From positions 4,339,001 through 4,403,000 of the forward strand of contig NZ_CP014616.1 in NCBI RefSeq assembly GCF_001590685.1: a DNA stretch of 64,000 bases, in the 5' to 3' direction. Within the stretch, counting starts at the first letter, position 1. Each line of letters begins with the position of its first letter. Source of the DNA: Sporosarcina psychrophila (GTDB lineage: Bacteria; Bacillota; Bacilli; Bacillales_A; Planococcaceae). Below, piece after piece: positions 44,952 through 52,820 of this stretch. The notes below the pieces were generated by a model. That model was not told the DNA's origin. It saw only the letters and a program-made list of their open reading frames with translations, and ran no database searches. Both the position numbers and the translations under genes were made by a program.

Positions 44952-46202
44952 TTACTTCTCGGCTTTTTCATCTTCTAAGTACTCGCCTGGAAGAATGGTT
45001 CCATCTGCACGGTCTTTCTCTTCAAGTTTCAGAGCTGTTGGAACAGATAACCAGTACGCTATCCCAATTGCACAGATACCGGCTGTTAATTTACCAATAA
45101 TTACTGGCAAAATAATATTTGGTTGGAAGTTTGCCGTAAAGGACAAGTGATCTCCTAGCAAGAATGCTGCACAGACTGCAAATGCGATGTTAATGACCTT
45201 ATCTTTCGGTCTCATGTATCTAACTAGCGAGAACATCGCCAAAATATTAGCCATCGTCGCTAAGATACCAGCACTCCCTGTGGAAGATAGTCCAATCCTA
45301 CGTCCACCTGCTTCCAATGGTTTCGCTGCATATTTACGTAGTAAGTAAACCATTGGGAATGCCCCTGCTAACATAATACCAATATAACCAGCCGTTTCAA
45401 GTGCGCGGAATTGATCTGCTTCATCCGCCATAATTGGATCGAAGCCCCATGCGCCGAAAATAGTTGTGAATAAACCCGTGAATATTTCAACGATCGAGAA
45501 GACTAACACTAGTTTGATAGCCGCATCCATTACACGTCCAAAAATCATAAACCCTGCAATCATGCCGCGCGGGAAGAACTTCAACCCTGCCGCGATTAAA
45601 AGTACGAATATGAGTAACGGTAATAGGTTAATTAGTATTTGTCCATAACTGATGACAAATTCATACGTAGAATCGGATGTTGTGCTTATGACATCACGAA
45701 TTTCAGTATTAAATAATACGACCAATACAGAAGCAATAAATGCACCGATCGGAATTGTTAAAACACCAGACATTACGCCAAGTGCCATGTATTTATGATC
45801 TCTTTTATCAAGCATTGCAAGTCCCATAGGTATCGAGAATACAATTGTTGCCCCCGCCATGTATCCTACAATTAATGCCATTACCCAGCCTTCATAGGAA
45901 GTTTTCAATGCATTTGCTAACTGATACCCGCCCATATCCGATGCTAAGATTGTCGTCGCGGCAATTGCCGGATCCGCCCCAATAGCATCAAAAATAGGTC
46001 CGATAAACTTACTGATAAACCATGTTAAATAAGGTATGGATGCCATGATACCTGCTGCCGGTACAAAGATATGACCAACCGCATGAAGACCAGACATAAA
46101 TTCCTTACCAAGCCCATCTTCCGGGTTTTTAATTGCCGCAAACGCCCCCAAAACTGCACAAAACATAATAATATATACAATTACTGTGCCTATCATCGCC
46201 AT
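44952..46202 (-). CDS. eutH: Ethanolamine permease EutH
   Basis: A 416-residue integral membrane protein with about ten helices. The conserved start MIGTVIVYIIMFCAVLGAFAAIKNPEDGLGKEFMSGLHAVGHIF and the later DHLSFTANFQPN motif identify EutH, which admits ethanolamine when protonated ammonium is low. The frame opens at 46247, but AGGGGGA seven bases before ATG 46202 sets the start. It lies downstream of eutV past an attenuator-like terminator. Confidence 0.95.
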   Translation of the reverse strand: MAMIGTVIVYIIMFCAVLGAFAAIKNPEDGLGKEFMSGLHAVGHIFVPAAGIMASIPYLTWFISKFIGPIFDAIGADPAIAATTILASDMGGYQLANALKTSYEGWVMALIVGYMAGATIVFSIPMGLAMLDKRDHKYMALGVMSGVLTIPIGAFIASVLVVLFNTEIRDVISTTSDSTYEFVISYGQILINLLPLLIFVLLIAAGLKFFPRGMIAGFMIFGRVMDAAIKLVLVFSIVEIFTGLFTTIFGAWGFDPIMADEADQFRALETAGYIGIMLAGAFPMVYLLRKYAAKPLEAGGRRIGLSSTGSAGILATMANILAMFSLVRYMRPKDKVINIAFAVCAAFLLGDHLSFTANFQPNIILPVIIGKLTAGICAIGIAYWLSVPTALKLEEKDRADGTILPGEYLEDEKAEK

Positions 46203-46296
46203 TAGTATTCCCCCTATTATGTAGTAATTTAATAAAAACGTTATCATTTTGTTCTTTATTTAGTAGTCAATTAGCAATCACCCCCCCAAAGAAATA

Positions 46297-46335
46297 CAAA
46301 AAGGCCCTTAAAGAACAATCTCTTTAAGCGCCTTT
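46297..46335 (-). terminator. Terminator between eutV and eutH
   Basis: AAAGGCGCTTAAAGA pairs with TCTTTAAGGGCCTTT on the minus strand and is followed by TTTTTGT. It shares its 5' arm with the candidate EutV hairpin, suggesting regulated read-through. Confidence 0.85.
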
Positions 46336-46339
46336 GCTT
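46326..46339 (-). promoter_or_regulatory. Candidate EutV (ANTAR) hairpin before eutH
   Basis: On the minus strand AAGC-AAAGGC-GCTT gives a four-base-pair stem with hexaloop AAAGGC (A1, G4). It overlaps the terminator's 5' arm. A partner hairpin, expected for dual ANTAR sites, is not convincing by eye. Confidence 0.65.
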
Positions 46340-46347
46340 GTTGTTAT

Positions 46348-46917
46348 TCACTTTTGTTGTGCAATAATTTCCTTAGCCAATGACTCCATTGTCATTTGTC
46401 TGGTCATACTAGAATCTCTCATTCGTTTAAACGCTTCTTCTTCCGTTATTTGTTCCATTTGCATTAGAATTCCTTTGGCTCGTTCAATCAGTTTTCTTTT
46501 TTCTACTTCTTGTTTCGCGTTTTTAATATCCTCTTTCAGTCTTTTTGCTTTACCCGACTGATGGAGAGCGATTTCAACTGCTGGTATTAAATTTGATTCC
46601 GCAATAGGTTTGACCAAATAACCTACAATATTATCCTGTTGTGCTTTCTTGATAAATTCTTTTTGACTATAAGCCGTGATGATTAAAATCGGTAAGTCTA
46701 ACTGATTGGCAATAATTTGACTGGCTTGTAGTCCGTTAATCTTGGGCATTTTAATATCCATCAAAATTAGGTCCGGTTTATGTAAAAATGCGAGTTCAAT
46801 CGCTCGATCACCGTCCCCTGCCTCACCGACAACATCGTAGCCATGGTCTTCTAACATCATCTTGATATCCATACGAATTAAGGATTCATCTTCAGCTATC
46901 AATATTTTCTTTCTCAT
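46348..46917 (-). CDS. eutV: Response regulator EutV with RNA-binding ANTAR domain
   Basis: A 189-residue antiterminator: receiver domain with phospho-Asp in LILMDIKMPKING (near residue 54) and conserved Lys in LVKPIAESNL, then a coiled coil and ANTAR domain (about 125-185; RAKGILMQMEQITEEEAFKRMRD). When phosphorylated by EutW it dimerises and binds paired hexaloop hairpins to prevent termination before eut genes. GGAGG lies twelve bases before ATG; it overlaps eutW by 26 bases. Confidence 0.95.
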   Translation of the reverse strand: MRKKILIAEDESLIRMDIKMMLEDHGYDVVGEAGDGDRAIELAFLHKPDLILMDIKMPKINGLQASQIIANQLDLPILIITAYSQKEFIKKAQQDNIVGYLVKPIAESNLIPAVEIALHQSGKAKRLKEDIKNAKQEVEKRKLIERAKGILMQMEQITEEEAFKRMRDSSMTRQMTMESLAKEIIAQQK

Positions 46918-48349
46918 AATAAATAATAACCTCCGGACTTACTGGAAACATAATTGCTGCGTGTGTTCCTATGTCTTCCGGCATATAACTAAATTCGCCA
47001 TTCAAGTCATTCACAACTAAATTACGTACAATTTCTAAACCAAGTGATGACTTCGTTTGTTTAATCCCAACACCGTTGTCGGAAATATGAAGCTCCAAAG
47101 AGTCTGCCTTCGAATAAAAGTTAACAATAATCTCACCGCGAGTGTCTCCAGGAAATGCGTGTTTCAAGGAGTTTTGAACGAGTTCATTAACAATTAGTGC
47201 AATTGAAACCGCTTTCCTTGATGATGTTAATATTCTATTGCCATTTGACCTAATAATCAAGCCCACTTTTTTATGGGGACCATTTATTGTCATTGCTGAA
47301 CAAACCTTTTTTGTAAGCTCAATGATATCCACATCATCATCTTCTGCATCTTCATTAGCCAAAATCAATTCGTAAACGGAGGAAATACTAAATACTCTGT
47401 TTAGCGTATCTTCAAAGTAGGATTTACTTTCTTCGGAAATCCCCTTCCTCATTTGTAGCCTAAGTAAGCTTGCCACGGTTTGAAGATTATTCTTCACTCT
47501 ATGGTGAATTTCTTGAATAACAACGGATTTCATCATAAGTTCTTTTTCTTTCGTACGGAGCTCAGTTAAGTCTTGGATAACGAGTAAGGTCCCTCTCATT
47601 TCATCCTTTTTCCGCAATCGAATTTTTTTGACAACGAGATTCTTACGGTCTAATGTTAATTCAGATACAAAAACGTCATCTTGCTGATCATATACAGGTT
47701 TAAGAAAAGGCAATAACTCTACTAAGTTTACATTTTGTATTTCTTCCGTATGACTCATCTCTGTTATGAATTTAACACCTACTGGATTTGCATAAGTCAA
47801 CTTATTTTCATGGTCAGTCAACAGGAAAATTTCCATTAATAAGTCCGAAACTATCGGCATTTCACTATTCTTATCCCCCAAGACATAGCCGATTGACTCC
47901 TGTCCAAATGGAAGATCTTCAAGATTATTAGTGTAAGGCATGGCATGATAGACTTCTTTCTCTTGTATAAGTACAGCTATTACTTGATGCATATTATTTT
48001 TAATAGGAACTACACTTTGCTCCACAGATCTTCCTTCTTGTGTTACCGCCTGACGAATTAGTGACTTCTTCCCTTTACGATAACTATAAAACACACCCGG
48101 CTCAAAGGAATCAAACACTATCTTTCCAATAACCGAATTTTCATAAACAGCATTAATAGACTTTGGAAAAGCCTCGGCAACAACAATTGCCTGTTCATTG
48201 TCTTTCATCTTACAATCAATGAACATGTAAGCATCCGATAAATCCGCATACATTTGTAATGTAGAAGCAACACTTTTTAATTGTTGAATATCATCAGCTG
48301 ACAGGTCCGTATATATAGTACACAATTGCTCGAGTGTAGATTCTGCCAC
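46892..48349 (-). CDS. eutW: Ethanolamine-responsive sensor kinase EutW
   Basis: A 485-residue soluble kinase: an N-terminal sensing domain (1-155, HisK_N-like), a PAS-like domain (about 165-270), then the HisKA_2 motif IQEIHHRVKNNLQTVASLLRLQM with the phospho-His and a HATPase domain (NELVQNSLKHAFPG, HISDNGVGIKQ). This architecture matches EutW of Enterococcus and Listeria. There are no membrane helices. Start is GTG 48349 with AGGTGGG upstream. It is the first gene of the operon. Confidence 0.93.
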   Translation of the reverse strand: MAESTLEQLCTIYTDLSADDIQQLKSVASTLQMYADLSDAYMFIDCKMKDNEQAIVVAEAFPKSINAVYENSVIGKIVFDSFEPGVFYSYRKGKKSLIRQAVTQEGRSVEQSVVPIKNNMHQVIAVLIQEKEVYHAMPYTNNLEDLPFGQESIGYVLGDKNSEMPIVSDLLMEIFLLTDHENKLTYANPVGVKFITEMSHTEEIQNVNLVELLPFLKPVYDQQDDVFVSELTLDRKNLVVKKIRLRKKDEMRGTLLVIQDLTELRTKEKELMMKSVVIQEIHHRVKNNLQTVASLLRLQMRKGISEESKSYFEDTLNRVFSISSVYELILANEDAEDDDVDIIELTKKVCSAMTINGPHKKVGLIIRSNGNRILTSSRKAVSIALIVNELVQNSLKHAFPGDTRGEIIVNFYSKADSLELHISDNGVGIKQTKSSLGLEIVRNLVVNDLNGEFSYMPEDIGTHAAIMFPVSPEVIIYYEKENIDS

Positions 48350-48501
48350 TGTTAGTTAATACCCACCTTTATTTGAATTCTTTGAATACATTATAGTATT
48401 TATATCCTACAGGGTCAATATTATTCTACACTTCCTACTTTCAATTGACTCCGTTTCAAGGTACACTTTTTTCACTTGCAATGGAATTGGAGGAATTCAT
48501 A

Positions 48502-49236
48502 ATGAAAATAACACCAATCGGTATCTGGGGTGGATACCCGAAAGCAAATAGTGCCACTTCGTCTTTTTTGATCGAACACGATAACTTCCATTGTCTCATT
48601 GATTGCGGCAGTGGCGTACTTTCCTCATTGCAAAATTATTTACCTTTAGAAAAAATTGACGCCGTTGTCATCAGTCATTATCACGCAGACCATATTGCTG
48701 ATGTCGGGAGTCTCCAATTCAGCAGGATCATTAATTTTTATCTAGGTCATCAAGCTCCTCCATTACCGATTTATGGGCACACTAAAGATCAAGAGAATTT
48801 CGCAAAACTCTCGTACCAAGATCAAACAGTAGGCATTGGTATTTCAGAAGATGATGTCATTCAAATAGGTCCATTTAAAGTGAGCTTTTGCCGTACGGTA
48901 CATCCCGTCTATTGCTTGGCAATGAAATTCAAGGTCGGTGGCCAGTCCATTGTACTCACCGCAGATACAGAATGGCGAGATGAACTGATTGATTTCGCAC
49001 GCGGGGCTGATCTTTTAATTAGCGAGGCCAATTTATATGAAGAACACGTCGGGAAAGCACCAGGTCATATGGGCGGAAGCGAAGCTGGAAGAATGGCGAA
49101 ATTGGCGGGAGTAAAACAACTTGTGTTAACCCACTTGCCGTTGCACGGAAATATTGAAGAAATTCTTGATGCAGCTGTCGTCGTATATGATGGGCCTACT
49201 GAACTTGCTGAAGTTGGGAAAGTATACGAAGTGTAA
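48502..49236 (+). CDS. MBL-fold hydrolase (YhfI/RNase Z-like)
   Basis: A 244-residue metallo-hydrolase with HYHADHIADVG (near residue 60), a His in RTVHPVY, Asp in LTADTEW and a final His in VLTHLPLHG. It resembles YhfI of Bacillus subtilis, a stand-alone RNase Z-like protein of unknown substrate. The frame opens at 48445, but TTGGAGGA seven bases before ATG 48502 fixes the start. It diverges from the eut operon and converges on a PepSY gene. Confidence 0.87.
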   Translation: MKITPIGIWGGYPKANSATSSFLIEHDNFHCLIDCGSGVLSSLQNYLPLEKIDAVVISHYHADHIADVGSLQFSRIINFYLGHQAPPLPIYGHTKDQENFAKLSYQDQTVGIGISEDDVIQIGPFKVSFCRTVHPVYCLAMKFKVGGQSIVLTADTEWRDELIDFARGADLLISEANLYEEHVGKAPGHMGGSEAGRMAKLAGVKQLVLTHLPLHGNIEEILDAAVVVYDGPTELAEVGKVYEV

Positions 49237-49253
49237 ATTATTTTTCCCCATAA

Positions 49254-49282
49254 AAATAGGGCTGTTCAGGAACAGCCCCTTT
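49254..49282. terminator. Hairpin between MBL and PepSY genes
   Basis: GGGCTGTT pairs with AACAGCCC across a four-base loop; T-rich on the minus strand, moderately on the plus strand. Confidence 0.7.
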
Positions 49283-49285
49283 ACT

Positions 49286-49843
49286 TCAATCATTATCTTT
49301 TTCACTATCTTTTTCAAATTTCAGAACTTCACCTGAAATTGCATCAATATCAAAGTCGTAGTCATATTTTCCATCTCGAATTTCGATTTCATAGACTACT
49401 CGGCCATCATCTTCGTCTAATTCCACTTCTGTCACAGTGCCTTTTGCTTGTTTCATCGCAATATTGACAGCAGCTTTTTCTGTTATGAATTTACCATTTG
49501 GAGCAATCACTTTATCGTCTGAATCGTCGTTATCAAAGTCGTCATCATTATCATTTTCTTTATCTGTGCGCAATACTTTTCCTGTTTTCGCATCGATATC
49601 GAGATCATATTCAAAGCCGTTTGATTTAACTTCAACCTCATAAATATCACCCACTAGTTCACGGTCCAATTCAATTCCAGTCACTGTTCCACCTACTGAT
49701 TTTACAGCAATTGCTTCCGCTTCTTCCATCGTCAATAAACCTTTTGGCGTCGCCGCAAAACTATGTCCCGCGTTCCCAGCCACCGCAACTCCACCTATTA
49801 CAAGCACGCCAGCCAATGCTGGAATCATCATCCATTTCTTCAT
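49286..49843 (-). CDS. Exported PepSY protein with acidic linker
   Basis: A 185-residue protein with a signal peptide (MIPALAGVLVIGGVAVAG, cut after FAA near residue 31) and two PepSY domains (about 36-92 and 118-177; each ends DIDAKTGKVL or DIDAISGEVL). Between them is a linker almost wholly Asp/Asn/Glu, which may bind divalent cations. AAGGAGG precedes the ATG. It lies in the same orientation as a second PepSY gene and a two-component system. Confidence 0.88.
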   Translation of the reverse strand: MKKWMMIPALAGVLVIGGVAVAGNAGHSFAATPKGLLTMEEAEAIAVKSVGGTVTGIELDRELVGDIYEVEVKSNGFEYDLDIDAKTGKVLRTDKENDNDDDFDNDDSDDKVIAPNGKFITEKAAVNIAMKQAKGTVTEVELDEDDGRVVYEIEIRDGKYDYDFDIDAISGEVLKFEKDSEKDND

Positions 49844-49930
49844 CTTGTATCTCCTCCTTTTGTTGTTACCTTCATATTACTCGGCGAACATGAGAGGACA
49901 TTGTGAGGAGTATTAGAATTTGATGAGAGA

Positions 49931-50626
49931 TTAGTCATCCCATGTGACAGACATTATTTTTCCTGAAATTGCATGAATCTGGAAGGTACCTTCCCGGTCA
50001 TCAGCTGCTTCGATTTCGATTTGGTAGTAGCCTCCATCGCTTGTTTTTTCATACGAAAAGTCATCTACATCACCTTTTAATTGAGTTTGCGCAATTGCAA
50101 TCGCCTGTTCCTTGGTAATAAGCGCATTTTCCCCTGTCGTTTCCTTCACGGTTTCAGTGATTATTTTCCCCGTCATGGCGTCGACTGTCACCTTTGTAAA
50201 CTTCGGGTCTTTCGACAGCTTCACCTCGTAAATCGGGGCTTCTCCGCCTGTATTCAATGAAATCCGTTCCGTTTCACCGCTATATTTCCCCGCTATAATT
50301 TCTTTCACCTTAGACTCAGAAAGCACGTCCGGAATCTCTTCCTTCATTTCACCAGTCTGGGTAAGCGATAAAACACTTCCTGTCGTTGCGTCAACTTCAG
50401 CCGAATAAACCGCTTCACCTCGACTCATTTCTGCTTGATAAACGCCGTTCGTTATTGAGATGCGGTCAACAGTTCCACCGTACATGCTCTCCAACTGAGT
50501 TCGGATCGTATCAGCCGCCATCGGTTCCTGCTTATTGATCAAACTTCCTATATAAAATCCGCCCACCGTTAGAAGTACTAAGGTTAACAGGGACGGAATA
50601 AACCATGATTTTTTCAAAAAATGCAT
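49931..50626 (-). CDS. Membrane-anchored PepSY protein (YkoI-like)
   Basis: A 231-residue protein with one N-terminal membrane helix (about 8-28) and three PepSY-type units (ends VDATTGSVL, VDAMTGKII, IHAISGKIM). PepSY domains inhibit or modulate proteases or act with sensor kinases. In Bacillus subtilis ykoI follows ykoGH; the same arrangement is found here. AAAGGAGG lies nine bases before ATG. Confidence 0.87.
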   Translation of the reverse strand: MHFLKKSWFIPSLLTLVLLTVGGFYIGSLINKQEPMAADTIRTQLESMYGGTVDRISITNGVYQAEMSRGEAVYSAEVDATTGSVLSLTQTGEMKEEIPDVLSESKVKEIIAGKYSGETERISLNTGGEAPIYEVKLSKDPKFTKVTVDAMTGKIITETVKETTGENALITKEQAIAIAQTQLKGDVDDFSYEKTSDGGYYQIEIEAADDREGTFQIHAISGKIMSVTWDD

Positions 50627-50664
50627 ACTCCTCGCCTCCTTTCATTCATCATACGATTCCAACA

Positions 50665-52026
50665 TTAAAAATCGGTGAGAATCTGTTTTTTGGGCATGAT
50701 GATCCGGAAGGTGGTTCCTACGCCAACGCTACTTTCTATATTCAATTCTGCTCCAAGACCATCTGCAAGTTCCTTAGCAATTGCCAGCCCAAGGCCCGTT
50801 CCACCTGTTTTACGGTTTCGGTCTTCATGGACTCGATAGAATCGGTCAAAAATGTGCGGCAAGGCTTCTTTAGGGATTCCGTTTCCATAGTCAGTAACAG
50901 CAATGGAAATAGAAGTTTCATTTTCCGAAATAGTCGTTTTAATTTCTCGTTCGCTATATTTTCGTGCATTATCAAGGAGGATGAATAATAATTGTCTAAG
51001 TTTTTCAGCATCCGTTACCACAAAAACAGAACCGTTCCCTTCTAGGATGAAATCTCTTGCGTGTGCTTGACACATTGGTTGTAAGGTCTTTTCAACCAAC
51101 GAATTAATATCCGTTTCCTCAAACTTAAATGCAACCTGTTCTTGATTTCTTGCAAGATGGAGCATTTGCTCAATCATATTCTTCATCCGAATGGATTCCC
51201 CAAGAATTGCCCCGACTGCCTCTTTTGCCACCGAAAGGTCATCAAATCCGCGGCGTGAGAGAAGCCGCGCGTAGCTTTCTATAACAGTGAGTGGCGTTTT
51301 TAATTCATGCGAGGCATTGGAAACGAACTGTTCTTGTTTTTTAAAATTGCTCTCGAGTTGCCCCATCATATCGTTGAACTCATGGCCCATCTGCGCCATT
51401 TCGTCTTTCCCTTCGGCTGGGACCTCAATCTTCTCGTATGTTCCCGTTTGCCGGCTTTGTGACATCGTTTTAATGAGATTATCAATTGGTTGGATCACGA
51501 TGCGACCAAGCGCAACGCTTGAAATCGTTATGGGAATCATCGCGATAAGGGTCACTCCGAAGAGGATAAGCTTGAGCAAGCTCAAATTATGTTTTACATC
51601 ACTTAGCAGTTGAATCATCTGCAGTTCAACCACTTTTCCGTCTGTCCAAATAACTGGCTCGCGCATCGTAAGTATCGGTGTATTGTCAAATTCACCGATT
51701 GAATAGCGTTCGCCTGGTTTTATTTCAGGATGGTAACTTCTAATTCCTTCCGCCGATTCGGACTCCACTTTCAACTTGCCCGTTGGACCCAAAATACGGA
51801 CCGCACCATTCGGTGGTCTGTAGGCATGGAGAACCGTCGCTGGATTCGTTTTTTCGGTCATCTGACTGAGCGAAGCAATCAAGTCTTGCGATTGCGTTTT
51901 TAGCTGATTATACTCCGTGTCATATGCCAATTTCCCGTACACAAAATAGATGCCCGTGTTCGTCAACGTTAAGATAACGAGCATCAGCAACGTAGAAAAA
52001 AGGTGGATCTTTGTTTTAAGCTTCAT
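50665..52026 (-). CDS. Sensor histidine kinase (YkoH-like)
   Basis: A 453-residue kinase with helices at about 10-30 and 152-175, an extracytoplasmic sensor of about 120 residues, HAMP domain, HisKA motif SNASHELKTPLTVIES (His near residue 242) and HATPase boxes (LLDNARKYS, DYGNGIPKEALPHIFDRFYR, GGTGLGLAI). Overlaps the regulator gene by 11 bases. Likely senses an envelope or metal signal together with the PepSY proteins; signal unknown. Confidence 0.92.
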   Translation of the reverse strand: MKLKTKIHLFSTLLMLVILTLTNTGIYFVYGKLAYDTEYNQLKTQSQDLIASLSQMTEKTNPATVLHAYRPPNGAVRILGPTGKLKVESESAEGIRSYHPEIKPGERYSIGEFDNTPILTMREPVIWTDGKVVELQMIQLLSDVKHNLSLLKLILFGVTLIAMIPITISSVALGRIVIQPIDNLIKTMSQSRQTGTYEKIEVPAEGKDEMAQMGHEFNDMMGQLESNFKKQEQFVSNASHELKTPLTVIESYARLLSRRGFDDLSVAKEAVGAILGESIRMKNMIEQMLHLARNQEQVAFKFEETDINSLVEKTLQPMCQAHARDFILEGNGSVFVVTDAEKLRQLLFILLDNARKYSEREIKTTISENETSISIAVTDYGNGIPKEALPHIFDRFYRVHEDRNRKTGGTGLGLAIAKELADGLGAELNIESSVGVGTTFRIIMPKKQILTDF

Positions 52027-52726
52027 TAACCTGTTGCTCCTTTAAAACATAACCAACACCCCGTATCGTTTGGATAAGCGTGCTTTTTTCCCCTTGTTCG
52101 ATTTTCTTCCGGACATATCGAATGTACACATCCACGACGTTTGTATCACCGTAATAGTCGAATCCCCAAACAGCATCTAGTAACTGTTCACGTGACAACA
52201 CTTGGTTTGGGTGTTTCAACAGATGAAGTAAAAGATCGTACTCCCGTGGTGTTAGCTCAATGGAGCGACCATTTCTTGTTACGTCACGTGTTTGCTCATG
52301 AAGAGACAAACCCGCAAATTCAAGGAGATGTTCGTCTTTAGTCCCTACAGACGCCACAGGTTTAGAGAATCTAAGCGCCGAACGAATCCTTGCGAGTAAT
52401 TCATCGATTTCAAAAGGTTTCGTCACATAATCATTCGCCCCGAGGTCAAGCCCCGCCACCTTATCTTCCACATCACTTTTCGCCGTCAATAATATGACTG
52501 GCGTGTCTGCTTCTGTTGCTCGAATCCGTCGCAATACGTCTAATCCATTCAATCCAGGTAACATAAGATCTAATAGAACCAGATCCCATTGTTGTTCACG
52601 ATATTTGATAAGCCCGTCTGGTCCTGTATGTGCAATGCCCGTTTCATAGCCCTCAAACTCAAGCTCAAGCTGAAGGACACGTGCGATATTTTCTTCGTCT
52701 TCGATGATTAAGATTTGCTCTTTCAT
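52016..52726 (-). CDS. OmpR-family response regulator (YkoG-like)
   Basis: About 236 residues: receiver domain (phospho-Asp in LVLLDLMLPGLNG, Lys in VTKPFEID) and winged-helix output (ELTPREYDLLLHLLKHPNQVLSREQLLDAVWGFDYYGDTNVVDVYIRYVRKKI). The frame begins at GTG 52735; ATG 52726, six bases after AGGTG, is preferred. First gene of the cluster RR-HK-PepSY-PepSY. Confidence 0.93.
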   Translation of the reverse strand: MKEQILIIEDEENIARVLQLELEFEGYETGIAHTGPDGLIKYREQQWDLVLLDLMLPGLNGLDVLRRIRATEADTPVILLTAKSDVEDKVAGLDLGANDYVTKPFEIDELLARIRSALRFSKPVASVGTKDEHLLEFAGLSLHEQTRDVTRNGRSIELTPREYDLLLHLLKHPNQVLSREQLLDAVWGFDYYGDTNVVDVYIRYVRKKIEQGEKSTLIQTIRGVGYVLKEQQVNEA

Positions 52727-52820
52727 TCGATTCACCTGCCACTTTTTCTTTCATCTTAACAGATGCAGACAATAAATAGAGACCTTCACTATTTCCGAAG
52801 GTCTCCACATTTCAGTTATA

